From: Thermus sediminis
GTDB lineage: Bacteria; Deinococcota; Deinococci; Deinococcales; Thermaceae
Assembly: GCF_003426945.1 (NCBI RefSeq)
Contig: NZ_QURO01000004.1
Coordinates: forward strand, 496,001 to 560,000
DNA length: 64,000 nt
Direction: 5' to 3'
Positions 1 through 8,782 of this stretch are shown in pieces. A program made the translations under genes and the position numbers. Numbering within the stretch: position 1 is the first letter of the stretch; each line of letters begins with the position of its first letter. The notes under the pieces were generated by a model that worked only from the letters and a program-made list of their open reading frames with translations, was not told the DNA's origin and searched no databases.

Positions 1-1
1 G

Positions 2-25
2 GAAGAGGCCTTGGAAGGGGCGTAG
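2..25 (+). CDS. 3' end of an unidentified upstream gene (partial)
   Basis: The first bases read EEALEGA followed by TAG at 23-25, and the next gene's GTG follows immediately. This fits the tail of a gene cut by the window edge and translationally coupled to the cation-efflux gene. Seven residues are too few to assign a family. Confidence 0.35.
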   Translation, partial: EEALEGA

Positions 26-891
26 GTGGCCGAAAGGGCCGCGCGGACCAGCCTGCTCGTGGCCCTCGTCGTCCTGGGGCTCAAGCTCCTGGCCTACCTC
101 CTCACCGGTTCGGTGGCCCTGCTCTCCGATGCCCTCGAGTCCACCCTGAACGTGGCCGCGGCCCTCATGGCCCTCCTCGCCATCCGCTTCGCCCGCCGCC
201 CCCCGACGCCACCCACCCCTTCGGCCACACCAAGGCGGAGTACCTCTCCGCGGTGCTGGAGGGGGTCCTGGTGGTCCTGGCCGCCCTCCTTATCGTCCGG
301 GAGGCCCTGCCCCGCCTCCTCCACCCCACCCCCTTGGAGGGCCTAGGCCGGGGGCTTCTGCTCAACCTCCTGGCCTCCCTTTTGAACGGGCTCCTGGCCT
401 ACCACCTCCTAGCCGAGGGCAGGCGCCTCCGCTCCCCCGCCCTCACCGCCGACGGCTACCACGTCCTAAGCGATGTCCTCACCTCCTTGGGCGTCCTCCT
501 GGGGCTGGGCCTGGCCTCCCTGACGGGGTTTTGGATCCTGGACCCCCTCCTGGCCCTCCTGGTGGCGGGGAACATCCTCCTCATGGGCTTCCGCCTGGTG
601 CGGGAGTCCCTTGGGGGGCTTCTGGACGAAGGCCTTTCCCCGGAGGAGGTGGCCAAGATCCAAGCGATCATCGCCCGGGAGCTTGGCGGAAGGGCCCTCG
701 AGGTCCACGACCTTAGGACCCGCAAGGCGGGGTACCGGGCCTTCTTGGAGTTCCACCTGGTGGTGCCGGGAAGCCTCTCCGTGGCCGAGGCCCATGGCCT
801 TTGCGACCGCCTGGAAAGGGCCTTGGAGGAGGAGCTTCCCGGGCTTAGCGTCACCATCCACGTGGAGCCGGAGAGCGAGCGCAAAACCTAA
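26..891 (+). pseudogene. Cation diffusion facilitator (CDF) transporter, interrupted by a one-base frameshift
   Basis: CDF proteins export divalent metals (Zn, Co, Fe, Mn) in exchange for protons. The first frame, from GTG 26, gives TM1 and TM2 with the family motif SDALEST. The frame is lost at a run of six C at 199-204, and the downstream frame resumes at once with [20 protein letters not shown], the conserved CDF segment after TM2. Later hydrophobic segments, the HVLSDVLTSLG motif of TM5 and the cytoplasmic ferredoxin-like domain (HDLRTRKAGYRAFLEFH) are intact to the stop at 889-891. Adding one C restores a protein of about 288 residues, the usual CDF length. Either the gene is a recent pseudogene or the run was miscounted in sequencing; the intact remainder favours the second. 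Confidence 0.85.
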
Positions 892-896
892 CGCAC

Positions 897-940
897 TTTT
901 CCCACTCGGCAAAAAAGCGTAAACTGGAGGGCAAAGGAGG
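897..940 (+). promoter_or_regulatory. Promoter and RBS of the acyl-CoA mutase gene
   Basis: A TTTTCC at 897-902 and a TAAACT at 920-925 are separated by 17 nt and resemble -35 and -10 boxes. A GGAGG at 936-940 lies 4 nt before the ATG at 945. The -35 match is weak, so the call rests on spacing and the -10. Confidence 0.4.
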
Positions 941-944
941 GCCC

Positions 945-2600
945 ATGCGGAAGAAGCACGACTGGCTCAGGGAGACCTACCAGAAGAGCCTGGAAAAGAT
1001 GCCGGAGAGGCCCGTGGCCCACCGCACCCTCTCGGACATCGCCCCCGAACCCCTCTACACCCCCGAGGACATCGGGGTCCTGGACCCGGAGTACGGGGAG
1101 AAGCGGGGCTTCCCCGGGGAGTACCCCTACACCCGGGGGGTTTACGGGTCCATGTACCGGTCCAAGCTCTGGACCATGCGCATGTTCGCGGGCTTCGGCA
1201 CCGCGGAGCAGACCAACGCGCGCTTCAAGAAGCTCCTCCAGGCGGGGCAGACGGGGCTTTCCGTGGCCTTTGACCTCCCCACCCTCATGGGCTACGACTC
1301 CGACCACCCCCTCGCCAAGGGCGAGGTGGGGAAGTGCGGGGTGGCCGTGAGCAGCCTGGCGGATATGGAGATCCTCTTTGACGGCATCAACCTCGAGGAG
1401 GTCACCACCTCCATGACCATCAACTCCCCCGCCAACGCCATCTGGGCCATGTACCTGGCGGTGGCCAAGAAAAGGGGCTACGACTGGAAGAGGCTTGGGG
1501 GGACCATCCAGAACGACATCCTCAAGGAGTTCATCGCCCAGAAGGAGTACATTTTCCCCCCCGAGCCCAGCGTGAAGCTGGTCATCGACACCTTTGAGTG
1601 GGGGCCCAAGAACGTCCCCAAGTGGAACTTCATCTCCGTCTCGGGCTACCACATCCGGGAGGCGGGCTCCACGGCGGTCCAGGAGCTGGCCTGGACCCTG
1701 GCCGACGGCTTTGAGTACGTGGAAGCCGCCCTCAAGCGGGGCCTGGACATCGACGAGTTCGCCCCCAGGATCAGCTTCTTCTTTGACGTCCACAACGACT
1801 TCTTTGAGGAGATCGCCAAGTTCCGGGCGGCCCGGCGCATCTGGGCCAAGGAGATGCGCCACCGCTACGGGGCCAAGAACCCCCAGAGCTGGGCCCTCCG
1901 CACCCACGCCCAGACCGCCGGGGCCTCCCTCACCGCCCAGCAACCCCTGAACAACATCGCCCGGGTGGCCATCCAGGCCTTGGCGGCGGTCCTTGGGGGC
2001 ACCAACAGCCTCCACACCGACGCCTACGACGAGGCCCTGGCACTGCCCACGGAGGAGAGCGCCACCATTGCCCTAAGGACCCAGCAGATCATCGCCTACG
2101 AGACCGGGGTCACCCACACCATAGACCCCCTGGCGGGGAGCTACTACGTGGAGTGGCTCACCGACGAGATGGAGCGCCAGGCCATGGCCATCATCGGGGA
2201 GATCCGCCGCATGGGGGGCGTGGTGCGGGCCATCGAGGAGGGGTACTTCCTCCGGGAGCTAGCCGAGGCCAGCTACCGCTACCAGCAGGAGGTGGAGCGC
2301 AAGGAGCGGATCATCGTGGGGGTGAACGCCTTCACCGACGAGATCCCCCTCAAGGTGCCCATCCAGCTGGTGGACCCCGAGGTGGAAAGGGTGCAGGCGG
2401 AGAGGCTCGCCCAGGTGCGCCGGGAGCGGGACTCGAGGCGGGTGGCCGAGGCCCTGGAGGGGCTTCACCGGGCGGCCAAAGAGGGCCAGAACACCATGCC
2501 CCACTTCGTGGAGTGCGCCCTGGCCTACTGCACCCTGGGGGAGATGATGGACGTCCTGCGGGAGGTCTACGGCACCTACCAGGAGCCGGCCTACGTCTAA
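945..2600 (+). CDS. B12-dependent acyl-CoA mutase large subunit (methylmalonyl-CoA mutase family, isobutyryl-CoA-type active site)
   Basis: This is the catalytic TIM-barrel subunit (551 aa) of an adenosylcobalamin mutase that moves the acyl-CoA thioester group on a carbon skeleton. Family landmarks are RGVYGSMY (64-71), [10 protein letters not shown] (82-91), GTIQND (186-191), YIFPPEPS (202-209) and SGYHIREAG (233-241). It lacks the C-terminal B12 domain of single-chain methylmalonyl-CoA mutases; that domain is the next gene. As known for the family, Tyr89/Arg207 of methylmalonyl-CoA mutase are Phe/Gln in isobutyryl-CoA mutase. The aligned residues here are Phe81 and Gln199, so isobutyryl-CoA or a similar branched substrate is inferred. 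Automatic annotation would probably say methylmalonyl-CoA mutase. The ATG has a good RBS. Confidence 0.9.
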   Translation: MRKKHDWLRETYQKSLEKMPERPVAHRTLSDIAPEPLYTPEDIGVLDPEYGEKRGFPGEYPYTRGVYGSMYRSKLWTMRMFAGFGTAEQTNARFKKLLQAGQTGLSVAFDLPTLMGYDSDHPLAKGEVGKCGVAVSSLADMEILFDGINLEEVTTSMTINSPANAIWAMYLAVAKKRGYDWKRLGGTIQNDILKEFIAQKEYIFPPEPSVKLVIDTFEWGPKNVPKWNFISVSGYHIREAGSTAVQELAWTLADGFEYVEAALKRGLDIDEFAPRISFFFDVHNDFFEEIAKFRAARRIWAKEMRHRYGAKNPQSWALRTHAQTAGASLTAQQPLNNIARVAIQALAAVLGGTNSLHTDAYDEALALPTEESATIALRTQQIIAYETGVTHTIDPLAGSYYVEWLTDEMERQAMAIIGEIRRMGGVVRAIEEGYFLRELAEASYRYQQEVERKERIIVGVNAFTDEIPLKVPIQLVDPEVERVQAERLAQVRRERDSRRVAEALEGLHRAAKEGQNTMPHFVECALAYCTLGEMMDVLREVYGTYQEPAYV

Positions 2601-2605
2601 GGGTA

Positions 2606-2611
2606 TAGAAT
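2606..2611 (+). promoter_or_regulatory. Internal -10 box giving a leaderless start for the B12 subunit
   Basis: TAGAAT lies 7 nt before the ATG at 2619 and there is no Shine-Dalgarno. This matches the leaderless layout seen elsewhere in the window. It would let the small subunit be expressed separately from the large one. Confidence 0.45.
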
Positions 2612-2618
2612 GGCGGCA

Positions 2619-3038
2619 ATGGACAGGCGCATTCGGGTCCTCATCGCCAAGCCGGGGTTAGACGGCCACGACCGGGGGGCCAAGGTCGTGGCCCGCGCCC
2701 TCCGGGACGCAGGGATGGAGGTCATCTACACTGGGCTCCGGCAGACCCCGGAGATGATCGTCTCCGCCGCCATCCAGGAGGACGTGGACGCCATCGGGCT
2801 TTCCATCCTCTCTGGGGCCCACATGCACTACTTCCGGGAGGTGAAGCGCCTCCTAGAGGAGCAGGGGGCCTCGGACATCCTCCTCTTCGGCGGAGGGATC
2901 ATCCCCGATGAGGACGTGCCCAAGCTGAAGGCGCTGGGGGTGGCCGCCGTCTTTGGCCCTGGCACCAGCACCCAGGAGGTGGTGGACTTTCTGAGGCGGA
3001 GGGTGCCCGAGCGCTGGCGGGCCCAGGAAGGGGTTTGA
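2619..3038 (+). CDS. B12-binding small subunit of the acyl-CoA mutase
   Basis: A stand-alone cobalamin-binding Rossmann domain (139 aa from this ATG). It carries the base-off/His-on motif D15-G-H17-D-R-G20, the SILSGAH segment and the LFGGGIIP loop that hold the nucleotide tail of B12. Its partner is the large subunit 18 bp upstream, making an IcmA/IcmB-like pair. An earlier in-frame ATG at 2610 would add three residues; I prefer 2619 because of its spacing from the TAGAAT box. The stop at 3036-3038 lies just before the next gene. Confidence 0.9.
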   Translation: MDRRIRVLIAKPGLDGHDRGAKVVARALRDAGMEVIYTGLRQTPEMIVSAAIQEDVDAIGLSILSGAHMHYFREVKRLLEEQGASDILLFGGGIIPDEDVPKLKALGVAAVFGPGTSTQEVVDFLRRRVPERWRAQEGV

Positions 3039-3040
3039 GC

Positions 3041-3628
3041 ATGGAAACGGTAGAAGCCGAAAGGATCGCCTGGCTTAGGGTCCCCGCAGAGGAAAGCCTT
3101 CCCGAAGAGGTCCGGGCCCTTTTCGGCAAGTTCCGGGAAAAGACCGGGCTGGTGCCCAACGTGGCCCGGGCCTTCGCCCTCCTCCCCGAACACTTCCTGC
3201 GTTGGTTCCGCTACTACGACTTCCTCATGCGCTCCGAGGGCTACCTCTCCCGCAAGGAGCGGGAGATGATTGCGGTGGTGGTCTCGGCGGAGAACCGCTG
3301 CGAGTACTGCCTGGCGAGCCACTCCGCCTACCTGCGGGAGGTCAGCGGGGACGAAACCCTCCCCGAGGTCCTGGCCGCCAACTACCGCCGGGCCCCCTTG
3401 AGCCCTCGGGAGAGGGCCCTTTTGGACTTTGCGGTGAAGGTCACCGGCCCCTCCTGGACCTTGGGGGAGGAGGACCTGGTCCCCTTGCGGGCGGCTGGCC
3501 TATGCGATGAGGCCATCCTCGAGGCGGCCCAGGTGGCGGCCATGTTCAACTTCACCAACCGCCTGGCCAACGCCCTGGGCTGGAAACCCAACCCCGAGTA
3601 CTACCGGTTGGGCCGGGGCGGGCCCTGA
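3041..3628 (+). CDS. AhpD-like (carboxymuconolactone decarboxylase superfamily) peroxidase-related protein
   Basis: A small all-helical protein of 195 aa. The AhpD-type signature is visible as AENRCEYCLASH, with Cys87, Cys90 and His94, preceded by the acidic helix RKEREMIAVVVS. In AhpD these cysteines form a redox-active disulfide that serves peroxide reduction; here the substrate is unknown. The ATG at 3041 lies 2 nt after the mutase stop, so it is probably in the same transcript. A TTG at 3035 would add two residues. A role in protecting the radical mutase or its cofactor is only a guess from context. Confidence 0.8.
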   Translation: METVEAERIAWLRVPAEESLPEEVRALFGKFREKTGLVPNVARAFALLPEHFLRWFRYYDFLMRSEGYLSRKEREMIAVVVSAENRCEYCLASHSAYLREVSGDETLPEVLAANYRRAPLSPRERALLDFAVKVTGPSWTLGEEDLVPLRAAGLCDEAILEAAQVAAMFNFTNRLANALGWKPNPEYYRLGRGGP

Positions 3629-3700
3629 GGGCCTCAAGGACAGGTCGGGAGGCGGACCAGGTCCTCCGGAGAGGGCAGGGGTGGCGTAGGAGGCAGCGGG

Positions 3701-5857
3701 CTAACCTCCCAAAGGCCTTGGGGTTGTGGCCCCATGGGCTCGGGCCTCCAGGAGCCGCTCTAGGAGGAAGAGGAGGAGGGCCAAGGCCAGGAGGTAGGGC
3801 CTAAGGGAGAGGGGAGCGGAGGCCCTCTCCGGAAGTTCCCCTAAGCTGAGGAGCCTGCCCCCGCTCCCCTCGGCCAGGGCCCTGAGGACGGCCTCCCCGT
3901 CCCGGGGGCTCCACTCCCCGGGGAGGGGAAGGGCAAGGGGCAGGCGCCGTTTCCCGTCCAACAACACCCCCTCCTCCCGCAAGAACACCTCGTGGCTCAG
4001 GGGACCCGTGGGAAGCAGGGGAATCTCCTTGCCCCCCGCTAGGGCCAGCGGGGCCTCCAGCCTCCCCAGAACCACCACCCGCACCTCCTCCCCCTGGGGG
4101 TAGGCGTGGAGGGCCAGGGCCTGGCGGGTCCCCGCCAGATAGCGGGCGAGCCCGCCAAGAAAAGGAGCCGCCTCCTCCCAGTCCCTCCAGGAGCGGGAGA
4201 GATCCGTGGCCAGGGCGGCCACCCTCCCCTCCCCCCGCTCCCCCAAGGCCAGCACCACCCGCTCCTCGCTTTGGAGGAGGACCTCGGCCCAAGGCTCCGC
4301 CCTGGCGGGGAGGAGGACGCGGAGGGAGGGAAAGGCGAAGCCCTGGGTTAGGGGATGGGGAAGGGCCTCCGCGGGGAAGCGCCCCTCCAGGCCCTCCCCT
4401 TGGAAGATCTCCTGCCCCTCCCTCAGGAAAAGCCTAGGGAGCTCACCGGCGGTGGCCGCCTGGTAGAACCGCCCCCCGCCCCTCCGGGCGAGCTCTTCCA
4501 GGAATGAGGCGTCCGCATCCGCCCCCAGAGCCAGGGTGCTCACCTCTACGCCCGAGGTCTCGGCCAGGGTGAGGATGGGCTCCGGGGGATCAAAGATGAT
4601 CCCGTCGGAGAGGACCAGGATGGCCTTCCGCTCCACGGGAACCTCTTGCAAGAGCCTCAGGGCCTCCTGGAAGGCCCCGCCCAGCACCGTACCCCCTCCT
4701 GCCCGGAGAGAGAGGAGGAGGCTTTCCGCCTCCCTCTTGCCCTGCTCGGTCATGGGCCGCGGAGGGAAGAGGATGCGGGGGGCGGAGCTGAAGAGGACCA
4801 CCCCCAGGTAGTCCTCGGGGGCGGCGCTCCTGACGAGCTCCAAAGCCCCAGTCACCGCCATGGCGAGCTTCTCCCCCTCCATGCTCCCCGAGACGTCCAG
4901 GACCAGGACCAGGGCCGCCCCCTTGCGCCCTAAGGGTTTCAAAGGGAGGTCCTCCGGAAGGGCGCGGTCCCACCCTCCGAAGAAGAGGCCCTTGGGGGTG
5001 GCGGTGAAGAGCAGCCCCCCTCCTTGGCGCAGGTAGTCCCGCAGGGCCTCCGGGGCCCCTTGGGGGAGGTCCAGCACCCCCACCCCCACGGCCACCAGGT
5101 CCAGCTGTTCAAGGGAAGGGGGGAGCTGGAGGCTCTCCTCCACGGCGAAGCCCTGGGCCTCCAGGTAACGGGCTAGGGCCGGGTCCCCCAGGACCAAGGC
5201 CCTGGCGCGGTCGGCGGGATTCAGACGGACCCCGGCCTCGCTCCTCCCCCAAGGCCCCTCGGCCACCGCCCGTACCTCGGCGCTTTCCACCAGGGGGAAG
5301 GTGTAGGTGAGGACCCGCCTCCCCTCCACTAGAAGGCGCTTTTCCAAAGGCCCTGCAGGGCCTTCCACCCGGAGGAGGGCCTCGGTGGGGCGGGGGGCCT
5401 CGAGGACCACCCCTACGGCCACGGTCTCCCCGAGAAGGGGGTAAAGGGGCGGGACCAGGCGCAGGTCCACGTAGGGCCTGGGGGGCACATAGAGGGCATC
5501 CAGGGGGAAGGGCGGGGGCACGGGGTCCAGGAGGCCATCGGAGACCAGGACCACCCGGCTGGGCCTGAGCTTTAGGGCCTCCTGGAAGGCCGCCCTTAGG
5601 TCCGTCCCCTCCCCCAGGTCCAGCCTTCTCGCCGTGGGGGAGGCAATCGGGGCCGCCCGCTCGGCGAAGGCCACGTAGCTGGCGCCCCTGGGGAGGTTTT
5701 CCGCCAAGGCGAAGACGCTCTCCCGGGCGGAGGGGGAGAAGTCCAGGAGGTAGACCACCCGGCCTGGAAGGGAGAGGCGGGGGTCCAGAAAGGCCAGGAG
5801 GAGGCCCAGAAGGACAAGCGCCCTGAGGAGGTGGATCCCAGACACGCTCCGCACCAT
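3701..5857 (-). CDS. Membrane-anchored protein with tandem von Willebrand factor A domains
   Basis: A 718-aa protein with a hydrophobic segment near residues 9-25 and a second one close to the C terminus (LLALALLLFLLERLL), so most of the chain is probably extracytoplasmic. A first VWA-like region has a MIDAS-type motif D39-F-S41-P-S43, and a second full VWA domain has D321-V-S323-G-S325 with a following TVLGGAF and LVLSDG. Between them LRDYLRQGGGLLFTA looks like the amidotransferase-like fold found in this family. It starts 4 nt after the ribBA stop, so it is the last gene of the riboflavin operon, which is an unexpected place. No link to flavin metabolism is visible in the protein itself. 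Confidence 0.75.
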   Translation of the reverse strand: MVRSVSGIHLLRALVLLGLLLAFLDPRLSLPGRVVYLLDFSPSARESVFALAENLPRGASYVAFAERAAPIASPTARRLDLGEGTDLRAAFQEALKLRPSRVVLVSDGLLDPVPPPFPLDALYVPPRPYVDLRLVPPLYPLLGETVAVGVVLEAPRPTEALLRVEGPAGPLEKRLLVEGRRVLTYTFPLVESAEVRAVAEGPWGRSEAGVRLNPADRARALVLGDPALARYLEAQGFAVEESLQLPPSLEQLDLVAVGVGVLDLPQGAPEALRDYLRQGGGLLFTATPKGLFFGGWDRALPEDLPLKPLGRKGAALVLVLDVSGSMEGEKLAMAVTGALELVRSAAPEDYLGVVLFSSAPRILFPPRPMTEQGKREAESLLLSLRAGGGTVLGGAFQEALRLLQEVPVERKAILVLSDGIIFDPPEPILTLAETSGVEVSTLALGADADASFLEELARRGGGRFYQAATAGELPRLFLREGQEIFQGEGLEGRFPAEALPHPLTQGFAFPSLRVLLPARAEPWAEVLLQSEERVVLALGERGEGRVAALATDLSRSWRDWEEAAPFLGGLARYLAGTRQALALHAYPQGEEVRVVVLGRLEAPLALAGGKEIPLLPTGPLSHEVFLREEGVLLDGKRRLPLALPLPGEWSPRDGEAVLRALAEGSGGRLLSLGELPERASAPLSLRPYLLALALLLFLLERLLEARAHGATTPRPLGG

Positions 5858-5861
5858 GGCC

Positions 5862-7061
5862 TCAGTCCATCCAGTGGCCCAGCTTCTCCCTCTTGGCCTG
5901 GAGGTAGCGCTCGTTGAAGGGGTTGTCCCCAGCCCTCAGAGGGACGCGCTCCACGATCTCTATACCAAAGCCGGAAAGGGCCCTGACCTTCCTGGGGTTG
6001 TTGGTGAGGAGGCGCATCTTCCTGACCCCCAGGTCGTAGAGGATCTGGGCTCCCACCCCGTAGTCCCGGAGGTCCGGGGGGAAGCCCAAGGCCAGGTTGG
6101 CCTCCACCGTGTCCAGTCCCTGGTCCTGGAGATGATAGGCCCGGATCTTGTTCACAAGGCCGATCCCCCGCCCCTCCTGCCTGAGGTAGACCAAGATCCC
6201 CTTCCGCTCCTGAGCGATGCGTTCCAGGGCCAGGTCCCGCTGGAAGCCGCAGTCGCACCTCAGGGAGTGGAGGGCGTCCCCGGTGAGGCACTCCGAGTGC
6301 ATGCGCACGAGGACAGGCTCCTCAGACCCCCAAGAGCCCATGACGAGGGCGGCGTGCTCCCCTCCCGTAAGGGCGTCCCGGTAGGCCAGGATGCGGAACT
6401 CCCCGAAGCGGGTGGGAAGGCTCGCCTCCGCCTCCCGGCGCACGTAGAGGTCCCCCTTCAAAAGCCGGTAGCGGATGAGGTCGGCGATGGTCCCCACCTT
6501 GAGGCCATGCCTCCCTGCAAACTCCAGGAGGTCGGGGAGGCGGGCCATCGTCCCGTCCTCCTTGAGGATCTCAATGAGGCTCCCCACCGGGGTGAGGCCG
6601 GCAAGGCGCAGGAGGTCCACCGTGGCCTCGGTGTGCCCCGCCCGGCGCAAGACCCCGCCCGGCCACGCCACCAGGGGGAATATGTGCCCCGGGCGGCGGA
6701 AGTCCTGCGGCCCCACCTCGGGGTCGGCGAGGAGCCTGATGGTGGCCGCCCGCTCAAAGGCGGAGATGCCGGTGGTGGTGCCCCTGGCGTCCACGCTCAC
6801 GGTGAAGCGGGTGCCCTGGGGGTCCTGGTTCCTCGCCACCATGAGGGGGAGGTCCAGGGCCTGGGCCCTTTCCTCAGCCATGGCCACGCAGAGGAGGCCC
6901 CGGCACTCCCGGAGCATGAAGTTCACCCACTCCGGGGTGACGTGCTCCGCCGCCATGATGAGGTCCCCCTCGTTCTCCCGGTCCTCGTCGTCCACCAGGA
7001 TCACCGGACGGCCCTGGCGGAGTTCCTCCAGGAGCTCCTTGACGCCCGCAAGCCCCTCCAT
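5862..7061 (-). CDS. ribBA: RibBA: 3,4-dihydroxy-2-butanone-4-phosphate synthase / GTP cyclohydrolase II
   Basis: A bifunctional cytosolic enzyme of 399 aa that makes both precursors of riboflavin. The N-terminal half converts ribulose 5-phosphate and shows the acidic loop DDEDRENEGD near residue 25. The C-terminal half opens GTP and shows its zinc cysteines in SECLTGDALHSLRCDCGFQ and the RQEGRGIGL motif. The ATG at 7061 overlaps the ribE stop as ATGA and has GGGAGGG 4 nt upstream on the minus strand; a TTG codon just before it is less likely. Confidence 0.96.
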   Translation of the reverse strand: MEGLAGVKELLEELRQGRPVILVDDEDRENEGDLIMAAEHVTPEWVNFMLRECRGLLCVAMAEERAQALDLPLMVARNQDPQGTRFTVSVDARGTTTGISAFERAATIRLLADPEVGPQDFRRPGHIFPLVAWPGGVLRRAGHTEATVDLLRLAGLTPVGSLIEILKEDGTMARLPDLLEFAGRHGLKVGTIADLIRYRLLKGDLYVRREAEASLPTRFGEFRILAYRDALTGGEHAALVMGSWGSEEPVLVRMHSECLTGDALHSLRCDCGFQRDLALERIAQERKGILVYLRQEGRGIGLVNKIRAYHLQDQGLDTVEANLALGFPPDLRDYGVGAQILYDLGVRKMRLLTNNPRKVRALSGFGIEIVERVPLRAGDNPFNERYLQAKREKLGHWMD

Positions 7062-7645
7062 CAAGCCCTCCCCAAAAGCCTCTCCAGATACCGGGCGATG
7101 AGGTCCACCTCGAGGTTCACCCTGTCCCCCACCCTTAGCCCCCCCAGGTTGGTCACGGCCAGGGTGTGGGGGATGAGGGTCACGAAGAAGGCCTCCCCCT
7201 CAAGCCCGGCCACCGTGAGGGAGACCCCGTTCAGGGTTACGCTTCCCTTTTCCGCGATGTAGCGGGCGTATTCCCTGGGGGGCCGGAAGAAGTAATCCCT
7301 GGCCCCCGGGGCCTCCCGGATGCCCACGAGCTCCGCCACCCCGTCCACGTGCCCGGTGACGAGGTGCCCCCCCAGGCGGTCCCCCACCCTTAGGGCCCTT
7401 TCCAGGTTGGGGCGGTGGCCCACCCGCCAGGTGGGGGCGGTGCGCCCCAGGGTCTCCTGGGCTAGCTCCACCCAAAACCCTTCCCCGTCCACGGCGACGG
7501 CGGTGAGACAGACCCCGTCCACGGCCACGGAGTCCCCCACCCTAAGGTCCTCCAGGACCTTCTTGGCCAGGATCCTTACCCCCAGGAAGGGGCCTTCCCG
7601 AACCTCCAGGATCTCCCCCGTCTCCTCCACCAGCCCCGTGAACAT
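7061..7645 (-). CDS. ribE: Riboflavin synthase, alpha chain
   Basis: A 194-aa enzyme that dismutates two 6,7-dimethyl-8-ribityllumazine molecules to riboflavin. The start MFTGLVEETG is the family hallmark. The two lumazine-binding barrels are visible as an internal duplication: DSVAVDGVCLTAV with GGHLVTGHVDG, then GSVTLNGVSLTVAG. The ATG overlaps the ribD stop by one base, so the operon is translationally coupled. No lumazine synthase (ribH) gene is in the cluster. Confidence 0.96.
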   Translation of the reverse strand: MFTGLVEETGEILEVREGPFLGVRILAKKVLEDLRVGDSVAVDGVCLTAVAVDGEGFWVELAQETLGRTAPTWRVGHRPNLERALRVGDRLGGHLVTGHVDGVAELVGIREAPGARDYFFRPPREYARYIAEKGSVTLNGVSLTVAGLEGEAFFVTLIPHTLAVTNLGGLRVGDRVNLEVDLIARYLERLLGRA

Positions 7646-8778
7646 CACGCCTCCAGGTAGGCCTCTAGCCACAGGTCCTCCCCCAGCCACTCCCGGCGGT
7701 GGAGGCGAAGCCTTAAGGCCTCGGCCATCCGCTCCACGCCAAACCCCTCCAGAAGCCCCCTTCCCTCCCCTACGAGCTTGGGGGCCAGGAAGAGGGCAAG
7801 CTTGTCCACAAGCCCCCTCTCCAGGAAGGCGGCGGCAAGCCTTGGCCCCCCCTCCAAAAGGACCCCGTCAATCCCCTCTTCCAGGAGGAGGGCCAGGGCC
7901 CTTTCCGGGCTCACCCACCCCCCCTCCCGGGGAAGGGCCACCACCCGGGCCCCGGCGGCCTTGAGGGCCTCCACCCGCGCCTTCGGGGCCCCTTCTCCCA
8001 CCAGGACCAGGACCCGGGCCGCCTCCCCCCGGGGGCCTTCCCGGAAGAGGCGGGCCGAGGGGGGTGTGCGGGCCTCGGTGTCCAGGACCACCTTGAGGGG
8101 GTCCCGGAGGGGCGGGGGCTCTAGCATCAGGGGGAAGGGGCGGAAGTCGGGGTTCCGCACGGTGAGGGCCGGGTCGTCCTTCAGGACCGTGCCCACCCCC
8201 ACAACCACCGCGGGGAGCCACTGCCGGTAGGCCTGGGCCACCCGGCGGCTCGCCTCCGAGGACACCCAGCGGGCGTCCCCAGAAAGGGTGGCCACCTTCC
8301 CGTCCAGGGTGAGGGCTGCCTTGAGGAGGACGAAGGGGCGGCCCTTCTTCTGGGCGAAGAAGAAAACCTCGTTCTGTTCCCTGGCCTCCTCCTCCAAAAG
8401 CCCGGCCTCCACCTCTACCCCCGCCTGCCGGAGCCTTTCCGCCCCTCCTTGGGCCAGGGGGTTCGGGTCCCGGGCCGCCAGGACCACCCGGGCCACGCCC
8501 GCCTGGACCAAGGCCAGGGAGCAGGGAGGGGTGCGGCCAAAGTGGTCGCAGGGCTCGAGGGTCACGTAAAGGGTAGCCCCCCGGGCCCTCTCCCCCGCCT
8601 CCTCCAGGGCCAGGACCTCGGCGTGGGGGGCCCCCGCCCTGGGGTGATGCCCCTCCCCCACGATCCGCCCCTCCCGCACCACCACCGCCCCCACCAGGGG
8701 GTTGGGGTGGGTGTGGCCCCTGGCCCTCTCGGCCAGCTGCAGGGCTCTTCGCAGGAAACGCTCGTCTAGGTCGCGCAA
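7645..8778 (-). CDS. ribD: RibD: diaminohydroxyphosphoribosylaminopyrimidine deaminase / reductase
   Basis: First gene of the riboflavin operon, a bifunctional deaminase-reductase. The N-terminal zinc deaminase shows PHAEVLAL and EPCDHFGRTPPC, the His/Cys ligands and catalytic Glu. The C-terminal reductase (DARWVSSEASR, LLEGGPRLAAAFL) is DHFR-like. I choose TTG 8778 (377 aa, beginning MRDLDERFLRRAL) because GGAGGG at 8787-8782 lies just upstream. An in-frame ATG at 8796 has no RBS and sits inside the FMN aptamer. The TTG-to-RBS spacing of 3-4 nt is short, which leaves some doubt. Confidence 0.93.
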   Translation of the reverse strand: MRDLDERFLRRALQLAERARGHTHPNPLVGAVVVREGRIVGEGHHPRAGAPHAEVLALEEAGERARGATLYVTLEPCDHFGRTPPCSLALVQAGVARVVLAARDPNPLAQGGAERLRQAGVEVEAGLLEEEAREQNEVFFFAQKKGRPFVLLKAALTLDGKVATLSGDARWVSSEASRRVAQAYRQWLPAVVVGVGTVLKDDPALTVRNPDFRPFPLMLEPPPLRDPLKVVLDTEARTPPSARLFREGPRGEAARVLVLVGEGAPKARVEALKAAGARVVALPREGGWVSPERALALLLEEGIDGVLLEGGPRLAAAFLERGLVDKLALFLAPKLVGEGRGLLEGFGVERMAEALRLRLHRREWLGEDLWLEAYLEA

Positions 8779-8782
8779 ACGC

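Noticed and set aside
888-2015. Long antisense open frame opposite the mutase gene
   Set aside because: It is Gly/Pro/Val/Leu-rich without motifs, caused by the G+C-rich third codon positions of the sense gene.
5856-7262. 468-codon plus-strand open frame opposite ribBA
   Set aside because: Antisense shadow of a certain gene with no promoter or RBS.
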